The translations under genes and the position numbers were made by a program. The notes under the pieces are model-generated. The model ran no database searches, was not told where the DNA came from, and was given only the letters and a program-made list of their open reading frames with translations. Shown here piece by piece: positions 1-6,074 of a stretch of 19,694 bases of DNA (within the stretch, counting starts at the first letter, position 1; each line of letters opens with the position of its first letter). The DNA is from Campylobacterales bacterium (GTDB lineage Bacteria; Campylobacterota; Campylobacteria; Campylobacterales; Arcobacteraceae), in assembly GCA_019752775.1 (NCBI GenBank), contig JAIELU010000179.1:1-19694 (forward strand), read 5' to 3'.

Positions 1-366
1 CAAATTCAGTATTTGAAATTTTTCATAAAAGAAAACATAGGGGATAATGAGAAAATTGAATTTATTTTTGAAGATATAATATCATCTTTAAGTAATGAAC
101 ATAGAAAATTACTTATAAAATACATTGTTGATTTAGACATAAAATTTGAAATTTTCAAAGAGTTGTCTTTTGAAAAATCATTCATGTCTTGGCAAGGCAG
201 CGCTGTTCCTATGTATCAAAAACGAATAGAATTTTTTGAATCATTGCTTGAATTATTTGAGGGTATTAAATATTTAGAATTTAAAAAACATATTGAAGAG
301 ATTATTGAATGGAAAAAAGAAGATGTCAAAAGAGAAAAGAAAAATGATTTCCTCAGTGATTTTTAA
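1..366 (+). CDS. C-terminal part of an unrecognised protein (5' end outside window)
   Basis: The frame is open from base 1 and ends in TAA at 364-366. It gives about 121 residues rich in Lys, Glu, Phe and Ile, which probably form alpha helices. A TTG at 13 could start a short protein, but no Shine-Dalgarno sequence can be placed before it and the frame is open further upstream, so I read this as the tail of a larger gene. The clearest landmark is a SWQGSAVP segment at 190-213, followed by two amphipathic helices and a Lys/Glu-rich end (KREKKNDFL). I do not recognise the family and assign no function. The neighbour on the other strand is a broken cowN, and the two 3' ends face each other across a hairpin. 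Confidence is good that this is coding and low on what it does. Confidence 0.6.
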   Translation, partial: QIQYLKFFIKENIGDNEKIEFIFEDIISSLSNEHRKLLIKYIVDLDIKFEIFKELSFEKSFMSWQGSAVPMYQKRIEFFESLLELFEGIKYLEFKKHIEEIIEWKKEDVKREKKNDFLSDF

Positions 367-372
367 TATATA

Positions 373-398
373 GAGTGTTGTTTATATTAGCAACACTC
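373..398. terminator. Hairpin between convergent genes, possible two-way terminator
   Basis: GAGTGTTG (373-380) pairs with CAACACTC (391-398) around a 10-base loop. It lies just after the stop of the partial plus-strand gene and includes the last codons of the minus-strand cowN remnant. Neither side has a clear T-tract, so terminator function is inferred from position and symmetry only. Confidence 0.4.
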
Positions 399-582
399 CA
401 ACTCACAAACACTCAAAGCTTTCATTCCTTGTTCATCTTCTGCTTTTCCAGTAGATATTCATATTTTTTGGATTTTCAAGAACCCTCAACATATTATCAA
501 TCACCAAACAAGCATTTTCAAAACAATCTATGTTTTTAAAGCTCACATACCTTTCATCAATTCTAATTTCATTGTTAGACAT
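387..582 (-). pseudogene. cowN: cowN remnant with an internal deletion
   Basis: CowN is a small protein that sustains nitrogenase activity in the presence of carbon monoxide, and it is usually about 90-110 residues long. Reading the minus strand from ATG at 582-580, the first 45 residues carry the family's N-terminal signature: RYVSFKNIDC, then FENAC, then a short helix, then NPKNMNIYW. After YWK the frame runs into TGA at 435-433, giving only 49 residues. Shifting frame at that point gives AEDEQGMKALSVCELECC and TAA at 389-387. This looks like the acidic, Cys-Cys-ending C-terminus I recall for CowN. The two ends are therefore present and the middle, roughly 30-45 codons, is missing with an out-of-frame joint. 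A strong ribosome binding site is still present. A short 49-residue product could be made, but it lacks most of the fold. The family call rests on motif memory, not a search. Confidence 0.72.
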
Positions 583-587
583 TTAAG

Positions 588-594
588 TCTCCTT
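588..594 (-). promoter_or_regulatory. Ribosome binding site of the cowN remnant
   Basis: AAGGAGA on the minus strand lies 5 bases before the ATG at 582-580. It is one of the best Shine-Dalgarno matches in the window. This fixes the cowN start and shows that the translation signal has not decayed, so the deletion may be recent. Confidence 0.65.
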
Positions 595-606
595 GTCGTA
601 TTTATA

Positions 607-616
607 TACAATTGTA
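607..616. promoter_or_regulatory. Perfect 10-base palindrome in the divergent cowN/araC-type promoter region
   Basis: TACAATTGTA is an exact palindrome, 24 bases before the cowN start and just upstream of the predicted -35 of the regulator gene. Its place between two divergent genes makes it a candidate operator. Short AT-rich palindromes are common in such a genome, so confidence is low. I saw no sigma-54 (GG-N10-GC) promoter on the cowN side. Confidence 0.25.
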
Positions 617-620
617 CTAG

Positions 621-648
621 TTAATAAGTGATACTGCTATGTTATAAT
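621..648 (+). promoter_or_regulatory. Sigma-70-like promoter for the AraC-family gene
   Basis: TATAAT at 643-648 is preceded by TGT at 640-642, an extended -10. A weak -35, TTAATA, sits at 621-626 with a 16-base spacer. Transcription would start near 655, giving a leader of about 33 bases that holds the AAGGGA ribosome binding site (679-684) before ATG 688. Confidence 0.55.
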
Positions 649-687
649 CTGAAGATTTAGTGACATTTTACGAAAGAAAAGGGAAAT

Positions 688-1680
688 ATGGCGGAAGTTT
701 CAAGTGTTACCTTTCATTATGTGTTAAAAGCTTTAGAGAAAACAACAAATATTTCAATAAATAAAATGCTAAATGTTGTTGATTTATCTCCAGAAGTTTT
801 ATCAAAACATGATGGCAAAATAGATAGTAAAAAGCTATCTTTTATTTTTAGATATTGTATGAAAGAATCAAACAATCCAGCTTTAGCTTTGCATATAGGT
901 CAAGCTGTTTCTTACCAATCTTTGGGACTTTTAGGGTATTTGCTTTTAAATACAAATAGTTTAAAACAGATGATTGAAAAATTTAATTATTATCAAAAAG
1001 TAATAAGTGGATATTTCAAATTTCAGTTTTTTGATGATGGAATTTATTATAAATTAGCAATTTATATAAATGAAAATCTAATGATACCAGTTCCAAGTTT
1101 TCATGCCCAAGTTCATCTATCTTCAATAGTTTCAATATTAACTCAAATTCTAGGGCAAAAAGTAATTCCTGAATTTACATATTTTTCCCAAGATGTTGAT
1201 GAAAATCTAGTTGAATATCAAAAAATATTTGGAGAGAATATCTTTTTCTCAAAAGGTGAAAATGCAATATTTTTTAAACTAGATAAATTAAATATTCCAG
1301 TTAAAAATCCAAACTCTTCAATGTTGGAATATTTTGAAAATGAAGCCAAAAAGATTTTGGATGAGTTAGAAAATAAATCTTGGTACGCAAAAGTTGAAAA
1401 AGAGATTTTAAAAAACATAGGAGAAAAAGAGGTTACAATAGATTTAATCTCTTCAAATCTTGGAACAACTCCCCGAACTTTACAAAATTATCTAAAAGCA
1501 GAATCAAAAACTTTTAGGGATGCTTTAGGAAAAATTAGACAAAAACTTGCTCAACATTACATTGATAATACAAAAATGGATTTAAGTACAATCTCTTTTT
1601 TATTGGGATACAAAGACCCTAGTTCATTTTTTAGAGCATATAAAAAGTGGAATAAAAAAACTCCTAAACAAAGTAGTTAG
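688..1680 (+). CDS. AraC-family transcriptional regulator (OruR/ArgR-like layout)
   Basis: A 330-residue DNA-binding regulator. Residues 15-205 look like the arabinose-binding-like sensory domain of the OruR/ArgR type, including the LHIGQAVSYQSLGLLGYLLLNT stretch at 68-89. The C-terminal part has the two helix-turn-helix motifs of AraC proteins: one near 250-272 (DLISSNLGTTPRTLQNYL), the second near 298-320 (ISFLLGYKDPSSFFRAYKKW). The family's usual TPKQYR ending is here TPKQSS, followed at once by the stop. AAGGGA at 679-684 supports the ATG start. The gene is monocistronic, divergent from the cowN remnant and convergent with the endonuclease-like gene. Regulators of this layout often control a neighbouring metabolic gene, but no obvious target lies here and the ligand cannot be read from sequence. 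Confidence 0.88.
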   Translation: MAEVSSVTFHYVLKALEKTTNISINKMLNVVDLSPEVLSKHDGKIDSKKLSFIFRYCMKESNNPALALHIGQAVSYQSLGLLGYLLLNTNSLKQMIEKFNYYQKVISGYFKFQFFDDGIYYKLAIYINENLMIPVPSFHAQVHLSSIVSILTQILGQKVIPEFTYFSQDVDENLVEYQKIFGENIFFSKGENAIFFKLDKLNIPVKNPNSSMLEYFENEAKKILDELENKSWYAKVEKEILKNIGEKEVTIDLISSNLGTTPRTLQNYLKAESKTFRDALGKIRQKLAQHYIDNTKMDLSTISFLLGYKDPSSFFRAYKKWNKKTPKQSS

Positions 1681-1700
1681 AAGTTTAATTAAACTCTAAC
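1676..1700. terminator. Two-way hairpin overlapping both convergent stop codons
   Basis: GTTAGA-A-GTTT pairs with AAAC-TCTAAC around an AATT loop, 10 base pairs with one bulged A. The structure contains the TAG of the AraC-family gene (1678-1680) and the minus-strand TAA of the endonuclease-like gene (1687-1685). No long T-tract follows on either side, so efficiency is uncertain. Confidence 0.45.
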
Positions 1701-2686
1701 TCACAAACAACCTGCGCATGGTCACTACAAAGAAGTGAACCATTTTGATTTTTTTGAAGATGTTTATCAAAAACTTCATAAGAAGTGATTTGTCCTATAT
1801 GATTTTGTTTGTTTTTATCAAATAAACTTGAAACAAAAACATAATCCAAAACATTTCCTTTTCCTGCAAAATAACTTGTTGGTGTTCGTTTTATCTCTTT
1901 TTGTTCTGGATGTGGATTGTAAATCTTTTTTTTGTAAAAATAATAAGCATCAAGAAGCAAATATTCATCTTTTTTCAAAGTTTCATCATGATATTTTTTA
2001 TTCGTAAGTGCTTGGATTGTTACAGAAAACTCTTTATCATTTAAATCACACATTAAAACAGCTGGATTTTGAGTTCTTTTAATATCGCTAAAAATTGAAC
2101 TAGCTTCACAAAGTCTTTGTTTTAAAGATAGTGAATAATTTTCTTCTAATGCTTTTCTGATTTTTTCTTTTTTTTCATTTAGAGTTGCATCTTTTGTAAA
2201 AACATATTCAAATTCGTTGTCTCTATTTGATTTTAAATGACAAACATATACATCTAACTCTTTTTGATTTGCTAAGGCTACAGTGGCTTTTATAGGAGCT
2301 CTTGCAAATTTGAAGAAACCATCCAAATGATGTTTTTTCAAAGCTGAAAAATCTATTTCAACTTTTTTTAGATTTTTAATAGGATATTTTGAAGCAAGAG
2401 CAACCGTTGTACTTATATAAACTTTCTCATTTTTCTTATCAGTTTTTGCATTATCTATTGTTTTAAAATATTTAAAACCTAATTCATTAAGTAAATCTTT
2501 TAGAGCTTTTTTTGAAAAAACTTCTTGAAAACCAATAATATCGCAGTTCATCTCAATGATTTGATTTTTTATCCAAGTTGTTTTTTCTTCCCACTGTTCA
2601 ATATTGAATTTTTCTTTTTTTGTATACCACGAATATGGTGGTTCAACAAATTGAAAAAGGTTAAATGTTCCTACTCTTATTTTCAT
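1685..2686 (-). CDS. Endonuclease/exonuclease/phosphatase-fold protein
   Basis: A 333-residue protein of the DNase I/exonuclease III/inositol phosphatase superfamily, metal-dependent hydrolases of phosphodiester or phosphomonoester bonds. The catalytic set is complete: N9 in GTFNLF, E55 in GFQEVFS, H150 in VCHLKS, D214/N216 in CDLND, D281 in LDYVFVS and D322/H323 in the final SDHAQV. No signal peptide is visible, so the protein is probably cytoplasmic. The substrate cannot be decided from these motifs, which nucleases, sphingomyelinases and inositol phosphatases share. It lies 4 bases downstream of the diguanylate cyclase on the same strand, so the two are probably co-transcribed. Its own Shine-Dalgarno is weak, suggesting coupled translation. 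A link to c-di-GMP metabolism is only a contextual guess. Confidence 0.85.
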   Translation of the reverse strand: MKIRVGTFNLFQFVEPPYSWYTKKEKFNIEQWEEKTTWIKNQIIEMNCDIIGFQEVFSKKALKDLLNELGFKYFKTIDNAKTDKKNEKVYISTTVALASKYPIKNLKKVEIDFSALKKHHLDGFFKFARAPIKATVALANQKELDVYVCHLKSNRDNEFEYVFTKDATLNEKKEKIRKALEENYSLSLKQRLCEASSIFSDIKRTQNPAVLMCDLNDKEFSVTIQALTNKKYHDETLKKDEYLLLDAYYFYKKKIYNPHPEQKEIKRTPTSYFAGKGNVLDYVFVSSLFDKNKQNHIGQITSYEVFDKHLQKNQNGSLLCSDHAQVVCELEFN

Positions 2687-2690
2687 GTTC

Positions 2691-4799
2691 TTAAAGTATA
2701 AAAATACTATTTCTCCCTAATTTTTTTGCTTCATATAAACAATCATCAGCTTCTTTATATAAATCATCGCTACTTGGAATATCTTTGTCCTCTTTTGAAA
2801 CTATTCCAATAGAAATAGTCAAATATTTAGATATTTTACTAGCTTTATGTTCTATTTGTAAATTTTCTATTTCATTTTTGATTAGATTTGCAAATTCAAT
2901 AACTTTTGATTTATCTAATGCCGTAATTATTCCAAACTCTTCACCACCTAATCTAAAAGCAAAATCACTTGCTCTACTTGTTCGGGCTTTTAGAACACTT
3001 GCAACCTTCTCTAGCGCTAAATCTCCTTGTTGATGACCATAAGTATCATTATATTGTTTGAAATAATCAATATCCATAATTAAAAGAGAGAAATTATTAT
3101 TTTCTCTTTTTGCTCTATTAATCTCTTCAATAATCTTAGAATTAAAAAATCTTCTATTATAAAGTTGAGTTAAATCATCTGTAATTGAAAGGAGTTCTAT
3201 ATATTTTTTATTTGTAATATTTGTTCTGATTGCTGTAAAACCAATAATTTCTTCATTTTCAAAAATAGGTTTTATAATAGTATAAACCCAATAATCTTCG
3301 CCTTTTTTATTTTTATTTCTAATTTCACCCTTCCAAATATCCCCTGAAAGAAGTTTTTCCCATATCTCTTTATAAAATTCATCAGGAGTATCAGGATGTC
3401 TTACAATATTATGCGGTTTCCCTATTAATTCTTGTTTTGAATAACCAGAAATTTCACAAAATGCTTCACTTACCTCTAAAATTATTCCATCTTTATCAGT
3501 TGAAGAGGTGATGACATTTTCATTAATGATATCTATATAATCTTGTAATTTTTTTTCAGTTTCATTTTTATTTTCAAGTGATGTATTTAAATCATTTGCT
3601 AAAGAAACAAACTCTTTATATGTTAAATCTTTTGTATCTATTTTTTTATTTTCTTTTGAGGCTTTTTGAAAAGATAAAATAAGATAATTAATATTAATAT
3701 TTATAAATTTTGATATTCTTCTAGAGGTAATATATAATCCTATAATTATCAAAATAAAACTAATTGACATATAAATTAGTTGTAAATAAATAGCCTCTTT
3801 AAAAACAGCTTCTTTTCTTATTAGTTCATTTTCTACTTCATCTAAATATACTCCAGAACCAATAATCCAGTTATATTTGTCATATTTTTTTACATAAGAA
3901 ATTTTGTCATATGCTTCTATTGTATTTATTTTTTTAAATTTGTAAGAAAAAAATCCACCTTCTGGATTTTGAGCAGCTTTTAGTTGTTGTTCAAAAAGAT
4001 TTTTATATGGATGAGTAGCTGGGATTTCTATTTTTTTCCCTTCAAAAACCAAAGTTTGTGCATCAATGGTATTAACAAAAAGATAATTATCTCCATCAAA
4101 TCTAACACTAGAGATTAATTCTAACATTTCATTTTGAGCATTATTTCTAATTTCATCTAGATATTCGCCCATACCAATATGCCAATTATATGGTTCAAAC
4201 AGCTCCACAAATGATATTTTTGAATATTGTTTATTATCTTTAGAATTTGGTTTTACAAAAGTATTTACTAAAAAACCTTCTTTTTCTTCTAAAGCAATTT
4301 TAGCTTGTTGTTGAACAATAAAATTATTGTTTTCATCTTTTAAATTCCAAACATCTTTATATGAATCAAGTTCTATATTTTTATTAAAAATAATAGCTTG
4401 TCCCTTATTGCTGTTTATAAAGAAGTAGGTTTTGTCATTTTCATAGTTTATATTATTTATAGCTTTGGCTATTAATAACTCTATTTCTTCTTTGCTTTTT
4501 GTATCTTTATTTTCATTATAAATACTTTTTGCTAAATTATTAGCTTGCCTAACTCTCTCTCTTAACTTCTCTTTTACAGAGTTTATTAATATTTCTTCTT
4601 TTTGTTCAATTAAATTACAAGCACTTAGCACTTCTCTTTTTATTTGTTCTTTTTTGATTTGAGTAAACTCTTCTCTTATATGTATTTTATCATTTTCAAA
4701 ATTTATATATTGAAAAATAATTGAAATACTAAATACTAAAAAAGTTGATATAAAGGCTGTTGAAAAGATAACTCTTCTTATAAAGTTTGATAATTGCAT
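2691..4799 (-). CDS. Membrane diguanylate cyclase with tandem Cache domains and an Aer-like PAS
   Basis: A 702-residue sensor that should make cyclic di-GMP from two GTP. A TM helix at about 9-31 is followed by a long periplasmic region (35-335) holding two similar Cache units, visible as repeated 'W.IG.G.YLDE' endings (206-215 and 311-320). TM2 is near 338-358. A PAS domain at about 425-530 contains PHNIVRHPDTP and later WKGEIRNKNKKG, close to the FAD-binding PAS of Aer, which suggests redox or oxygen sensing. The GGDEF domain (535-702) has the metal site DIDYFKQYNDTYGH, the active-site GGEEF at 618-622 and an intact inhibitory I-site RASD at 609-612, five residues upstream. The enzyme should therefore be active and product-inhibited. 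It is transcribed away from the Spy-like operon and leads into the endonuclease-like gene. Confidence 0.93.
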   Translation of the reverse strand: MQLSNFIRRVIFSTAFISTFLVFSISIIFQYINFENDKIHIREEFTQIKKEQIKREVLSACNLIEQKEEILINSVKEKLRERVRQANNLAKSIYNENKDTKSKEEIELLIAKAINNINYENDKTYFFINSNKGQAIIFNKNIELDSYKDVWNLKDENNNFIVQQQAKIALEEKEGFLVNTFVKPNSKDNKQYSKISFVELFEPYNWHIGMGEYLDEIRNNAQNEMLELISSVRFDGDNYLFVNTIDAQTLVFEGKKIEIPATHPYKNLFEQQLKAAQNPEGGFFSYKFKKINTIEAYDKISYVKKYDKYNWIIGSGVYLDEVENELIRKEAVFKEAIYLQLIYMSISFILIIIGLYITSRRISKFINININYLILSFQKASKENKKIDTKDLTYKEFVSLANDLNTSLENKNETEKKLQDYIDIINENVITSSTDKDGIILEVSEAFCEISGYSKQELIGKPHNIVRHPDTPDEFYKEIWEKLLSGDIWKGEIRNKNKKGEDYWVYTIIKPIFENEEIIGFTAIRTNITNKKYIELLSITDDLTQLYNRRFFNSKIIEEINRAKRENNNFSLLIMDIDYFKQYNDTYGHQQGDLALEKVASVLKARTSRASDFAFRLGGEEFGIITALDKSKVIEFANLIKNEIENLQIEHKASKISKYLTISIGIVSKEDKDIPSSDDLYKEADDCLYEAKKLGRNSIFIL

Positions 4800-4811
4800 T
4801 TTAATTCTTGT

Positions 4812-4839
4812 ATTATATTTAAAGAATAATTGTATCCAA
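4812..4839 (-). promoter_or_regulatory. Promoter of the diguanylate cyclase gene
   Basis: On the minus strand, TTGGAT (4839-4834), a 16-base spacer and a perfect TATAAT (4817-4812) precede the ATG at 4799. Transcription would start about 5-7 bases before the start codon, giving a very short leader with only AAGAA as a ribosome site. The -35 lies within 20 bases of the operator-like repeats at 4858-4896, so one regulator could affect both directions. Confidence 0.5.
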
Positions 4840-4857
4840 AGATATTAATTTTTCTCA

Positions 4858-4896
4858 TTAATACGGTGTTAATATTCAATTCATAAATTGTTAAAA
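4858..4896 (+). promoter_or_regulatory. Four 11-bp-phased half-sites, likely OmpR-family operator array
   Basis: TTAATA (4858), TTAATA (4869), TTCATA (4880) and TTAAAA (4891) start exactly 11 bases apart, each separated by 5 bases. Six-base half-sites with one-helical-turn spacing are the usual binding pattern of tandem OmpR/PhoB/CpxR dimers. The array ends 9 bases before the extended -10 of the Spy-like operon, which encodes an OmpR-type regulator (5394-6074). Autoregulation is inferred. AT-rich DNA makes TTAATA-like words common, but the exact phasing of four is notable. Confidence 0.5.
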
Positions 4897-4902
4897 TCCC
4901 TA

Positions 4903-4911
4903 TGTCATAAT
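4903..4911 (+). promoter_or_regulatory. Extended -10 of the Spy-like/RR/HK operon
   Basis: TGT-CATAAT at 4903-4911 gives an extended -10. No good -35 sits at the right distance, which fits a promoter that needs an activator bound at the phased half-sites just upstream. The leader to ATG 4941 would be about 23 bases and includes AAAGGA at 4929-4934. Confidence 0.45.
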
Positions 4912-4940
4912 TTCACATATCAAAAATAAAAGGATTGAAA

Positions 4941-5390
4941 ATGACAAGAAAAAATAAAGTAATATCAGGAATAGTTTTAAGTGTAATTTTAGCAAGTGGT
5001 TTATTTGCAGCGACTGATATGGATAAAAAAGGTGAAGACAAAAGATGTGATAATAAATGTATGATGAAAGATAATAGAATGAATAAAATGGATAATCAAA
5101 GAGCTGGGAATTTTCATTTATTTAGAGAATTAAATTTAACAGCTGAACAAGAAACAAAATTAGAACAAATCATGCAAGATAGCAGAAAAAATATCAAATC
5201 AGAAGACGAAGCTTTTTCAAAAGATGGATTTGATAAAGCTAAATATATCCAGATTATGAGCGAAAAAAGGGATAATATGTTAAAATCTCAAGCAGAAGTT
5301 ATTGAAAAATCTTATGCTATTTTAACTACTAAACAAAAAGAGCAACTTAAAGTTCTTATGGATTTAAGAATAGAAAAAATAAAAGGGTAA
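4941..5390 (+). CDS. Spy/CpxP-like periplasmic protein with Met- and Cys-rich N-terminus
   Basis: A 149-residue secreted protein. I chose ATG 4941 over TTG 4935 because AAAGGA (4929-4934) then sits 6 bases upstream. A signal peptide is clear: positively charged RKNK, a hydrophobic core and cleavage near SGLFAA-T. The mature part begins with a Cys pair and many Met residues (CDNKCMM, NRMNKMD), suggesting a metal-binding segment as in ZraP/CnrX-type relatives. It then forms long helices with two LTxxQ motifs, LTAEQ and LTTKQ, the mark of the Spy/CpxP family. Family members act as periplasmic chaperones or as stress sensors that restrain a partner kinase. Only 3 bases separate it from the response regulator gene, so it is probably the accessory component of that two-component system. 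Metal binding is inferred from composition. Confidence 0.82.
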   Translation: MTRKNKVISGIVLSVILASGLFAATDMDKKGEDKRCDNKCMMKDNRMNKMDNQRAGNFHLFRELNLTAEQETKLEQIMQDSRKNIKSEDEAFSKDGFDKAKYIQIMSEKRDNMLKSQAEVIEKSYAILTTKQKEQLKVLMDLRIEKIKG

Positions 5391-5393
5391 ATT

Positions 5394-6074
5394 TTGATTA
5401 AAATTGCAATGATTGAAGATGATTTAGAATTAGCAGAAGTTCTAACACAATATTTAAAGCAATTTAATATGGAAGTTACCAATTACGAAGAGCCATTTTT
5501 GGCTCTTTCAAGTTTAAAAATTAATAAATTTGACCTTGTTATTTTAGATTTAACACTTCCTGGAATGGATGGATTAGATGTTTGTAAAGAGATTGTAAAA
5601 AGTTTTGATATTCCAATTATTATTTCAAGTGCGAGAAGTGATATAACAGATAAAGTTACAGCTTTACAGCTAGGAGCTGATGATTATTTGCCAAAACCTT
5701 ATGATCCAAGAGAATTGGAAGTGCGAATAAAAACTATTTTACGAAGATTTAATCACTCAAATATTCAAGAAGATGAACCAATACATAAAATTTTTCTTTT
5801 AAATACTGAAAAAAAAGAGATTACAAAAAATGGTAAATATATTAAATTAACAGCAGCAGAATTTGAAGTTTTATCTCTTTTATTAAAAAGAGAAGGTTTT
5901 ATTATTTCAAGAGAAGATATATTTGATAACTCTGATATATTAAACCAAGATTATGAAAGTTCAGGTTCACTAGCAGTCATCATAAATAGAATTAGACATA
6001 AAATCGAAGAAAATCCAAAAGAACCACAATATTTACATACAATTAGAGGAATGGGATATAAATTTATACAATGA
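5394..6074 (+). CDS. OmpR/PhoB-family response regulator (CpxR/ArsR-type)
   Basis: A 226-residue transcription factor. The receiver domain (1-115) has the acidic pair E8/D9/D10, phosphoacceptor D52 in ILDLTLPGMDG, a Ser at 79 and the conserved K101 in YLPKPYDP. The winged-helix domain (about 130-226) ends in the typical RGMGYKF. Initiation is at TTG 5394: it gives the normal start MIKIAMIEDD, and AAGGG lies about 7 bases upstream in the end of the previous gene. It overlaps the kinase gene by the ATGA at 6071-6074, so translation is coupled and the two form a pair. It probably binds the 11-bp-phased half-sites at 4858-4896 and controls its own operon, which is inference. Other targets cannot be read from this window. 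Confidence 0.93.
   Translation: MIKIAMIEDDLELAEVLTQYLKQFNMEVTNYEEPFLALSSLKINKFDLVILDLTLPGMDGLDVCKEIVKSFDIPIIISSARSDITDKVTALQLGADDYLPKPYDPRELEVRIKTILRRFNHSNIQEDEPIHKIFLLNTEKKEITKNGKYIKLTAAEFEVLSLLLKREGFIISREDIFDNSDILNQDYESSGSLAVIINRIRHKIEENPKEPQYLHTIRGMGYKFIQ

Noticed and set aside
594..660. Sigma-54/NifA-type promoter for cowN
   Set aside because: No GG-N10-GC element or TGT-N10-ACA activator site was seen on the minus strand upstream of the remnant.
366..687. CRISPR array or tRNA gene in the largest gap without an intact gene
   Set aside because: No repeated units or cloverleaf could be found. The gap is explained by the hairpin, the cowN remnant and the divergent promoter region.
1218..1418. 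Open minus-strand frame of 66 codons inside the AraC-family gene
   Set aside because: It is the antisense shadow of a well-supported coding region, with no ribosome site and no recognisable motif.
1691..1708. Repeat of ACTCACAAAC shared with 401-410
   Set aside because: Both come from unrelated codons for Val-Cys-Glu-Leu on the minus strand; ten bases shared is within chance in this composition.
4935..4940. TTG start two codons upstream for the Spy-like protein
   Set aside because: ATG 4941 has better spacing from AAAGGA, and the TTG lies directly against it.
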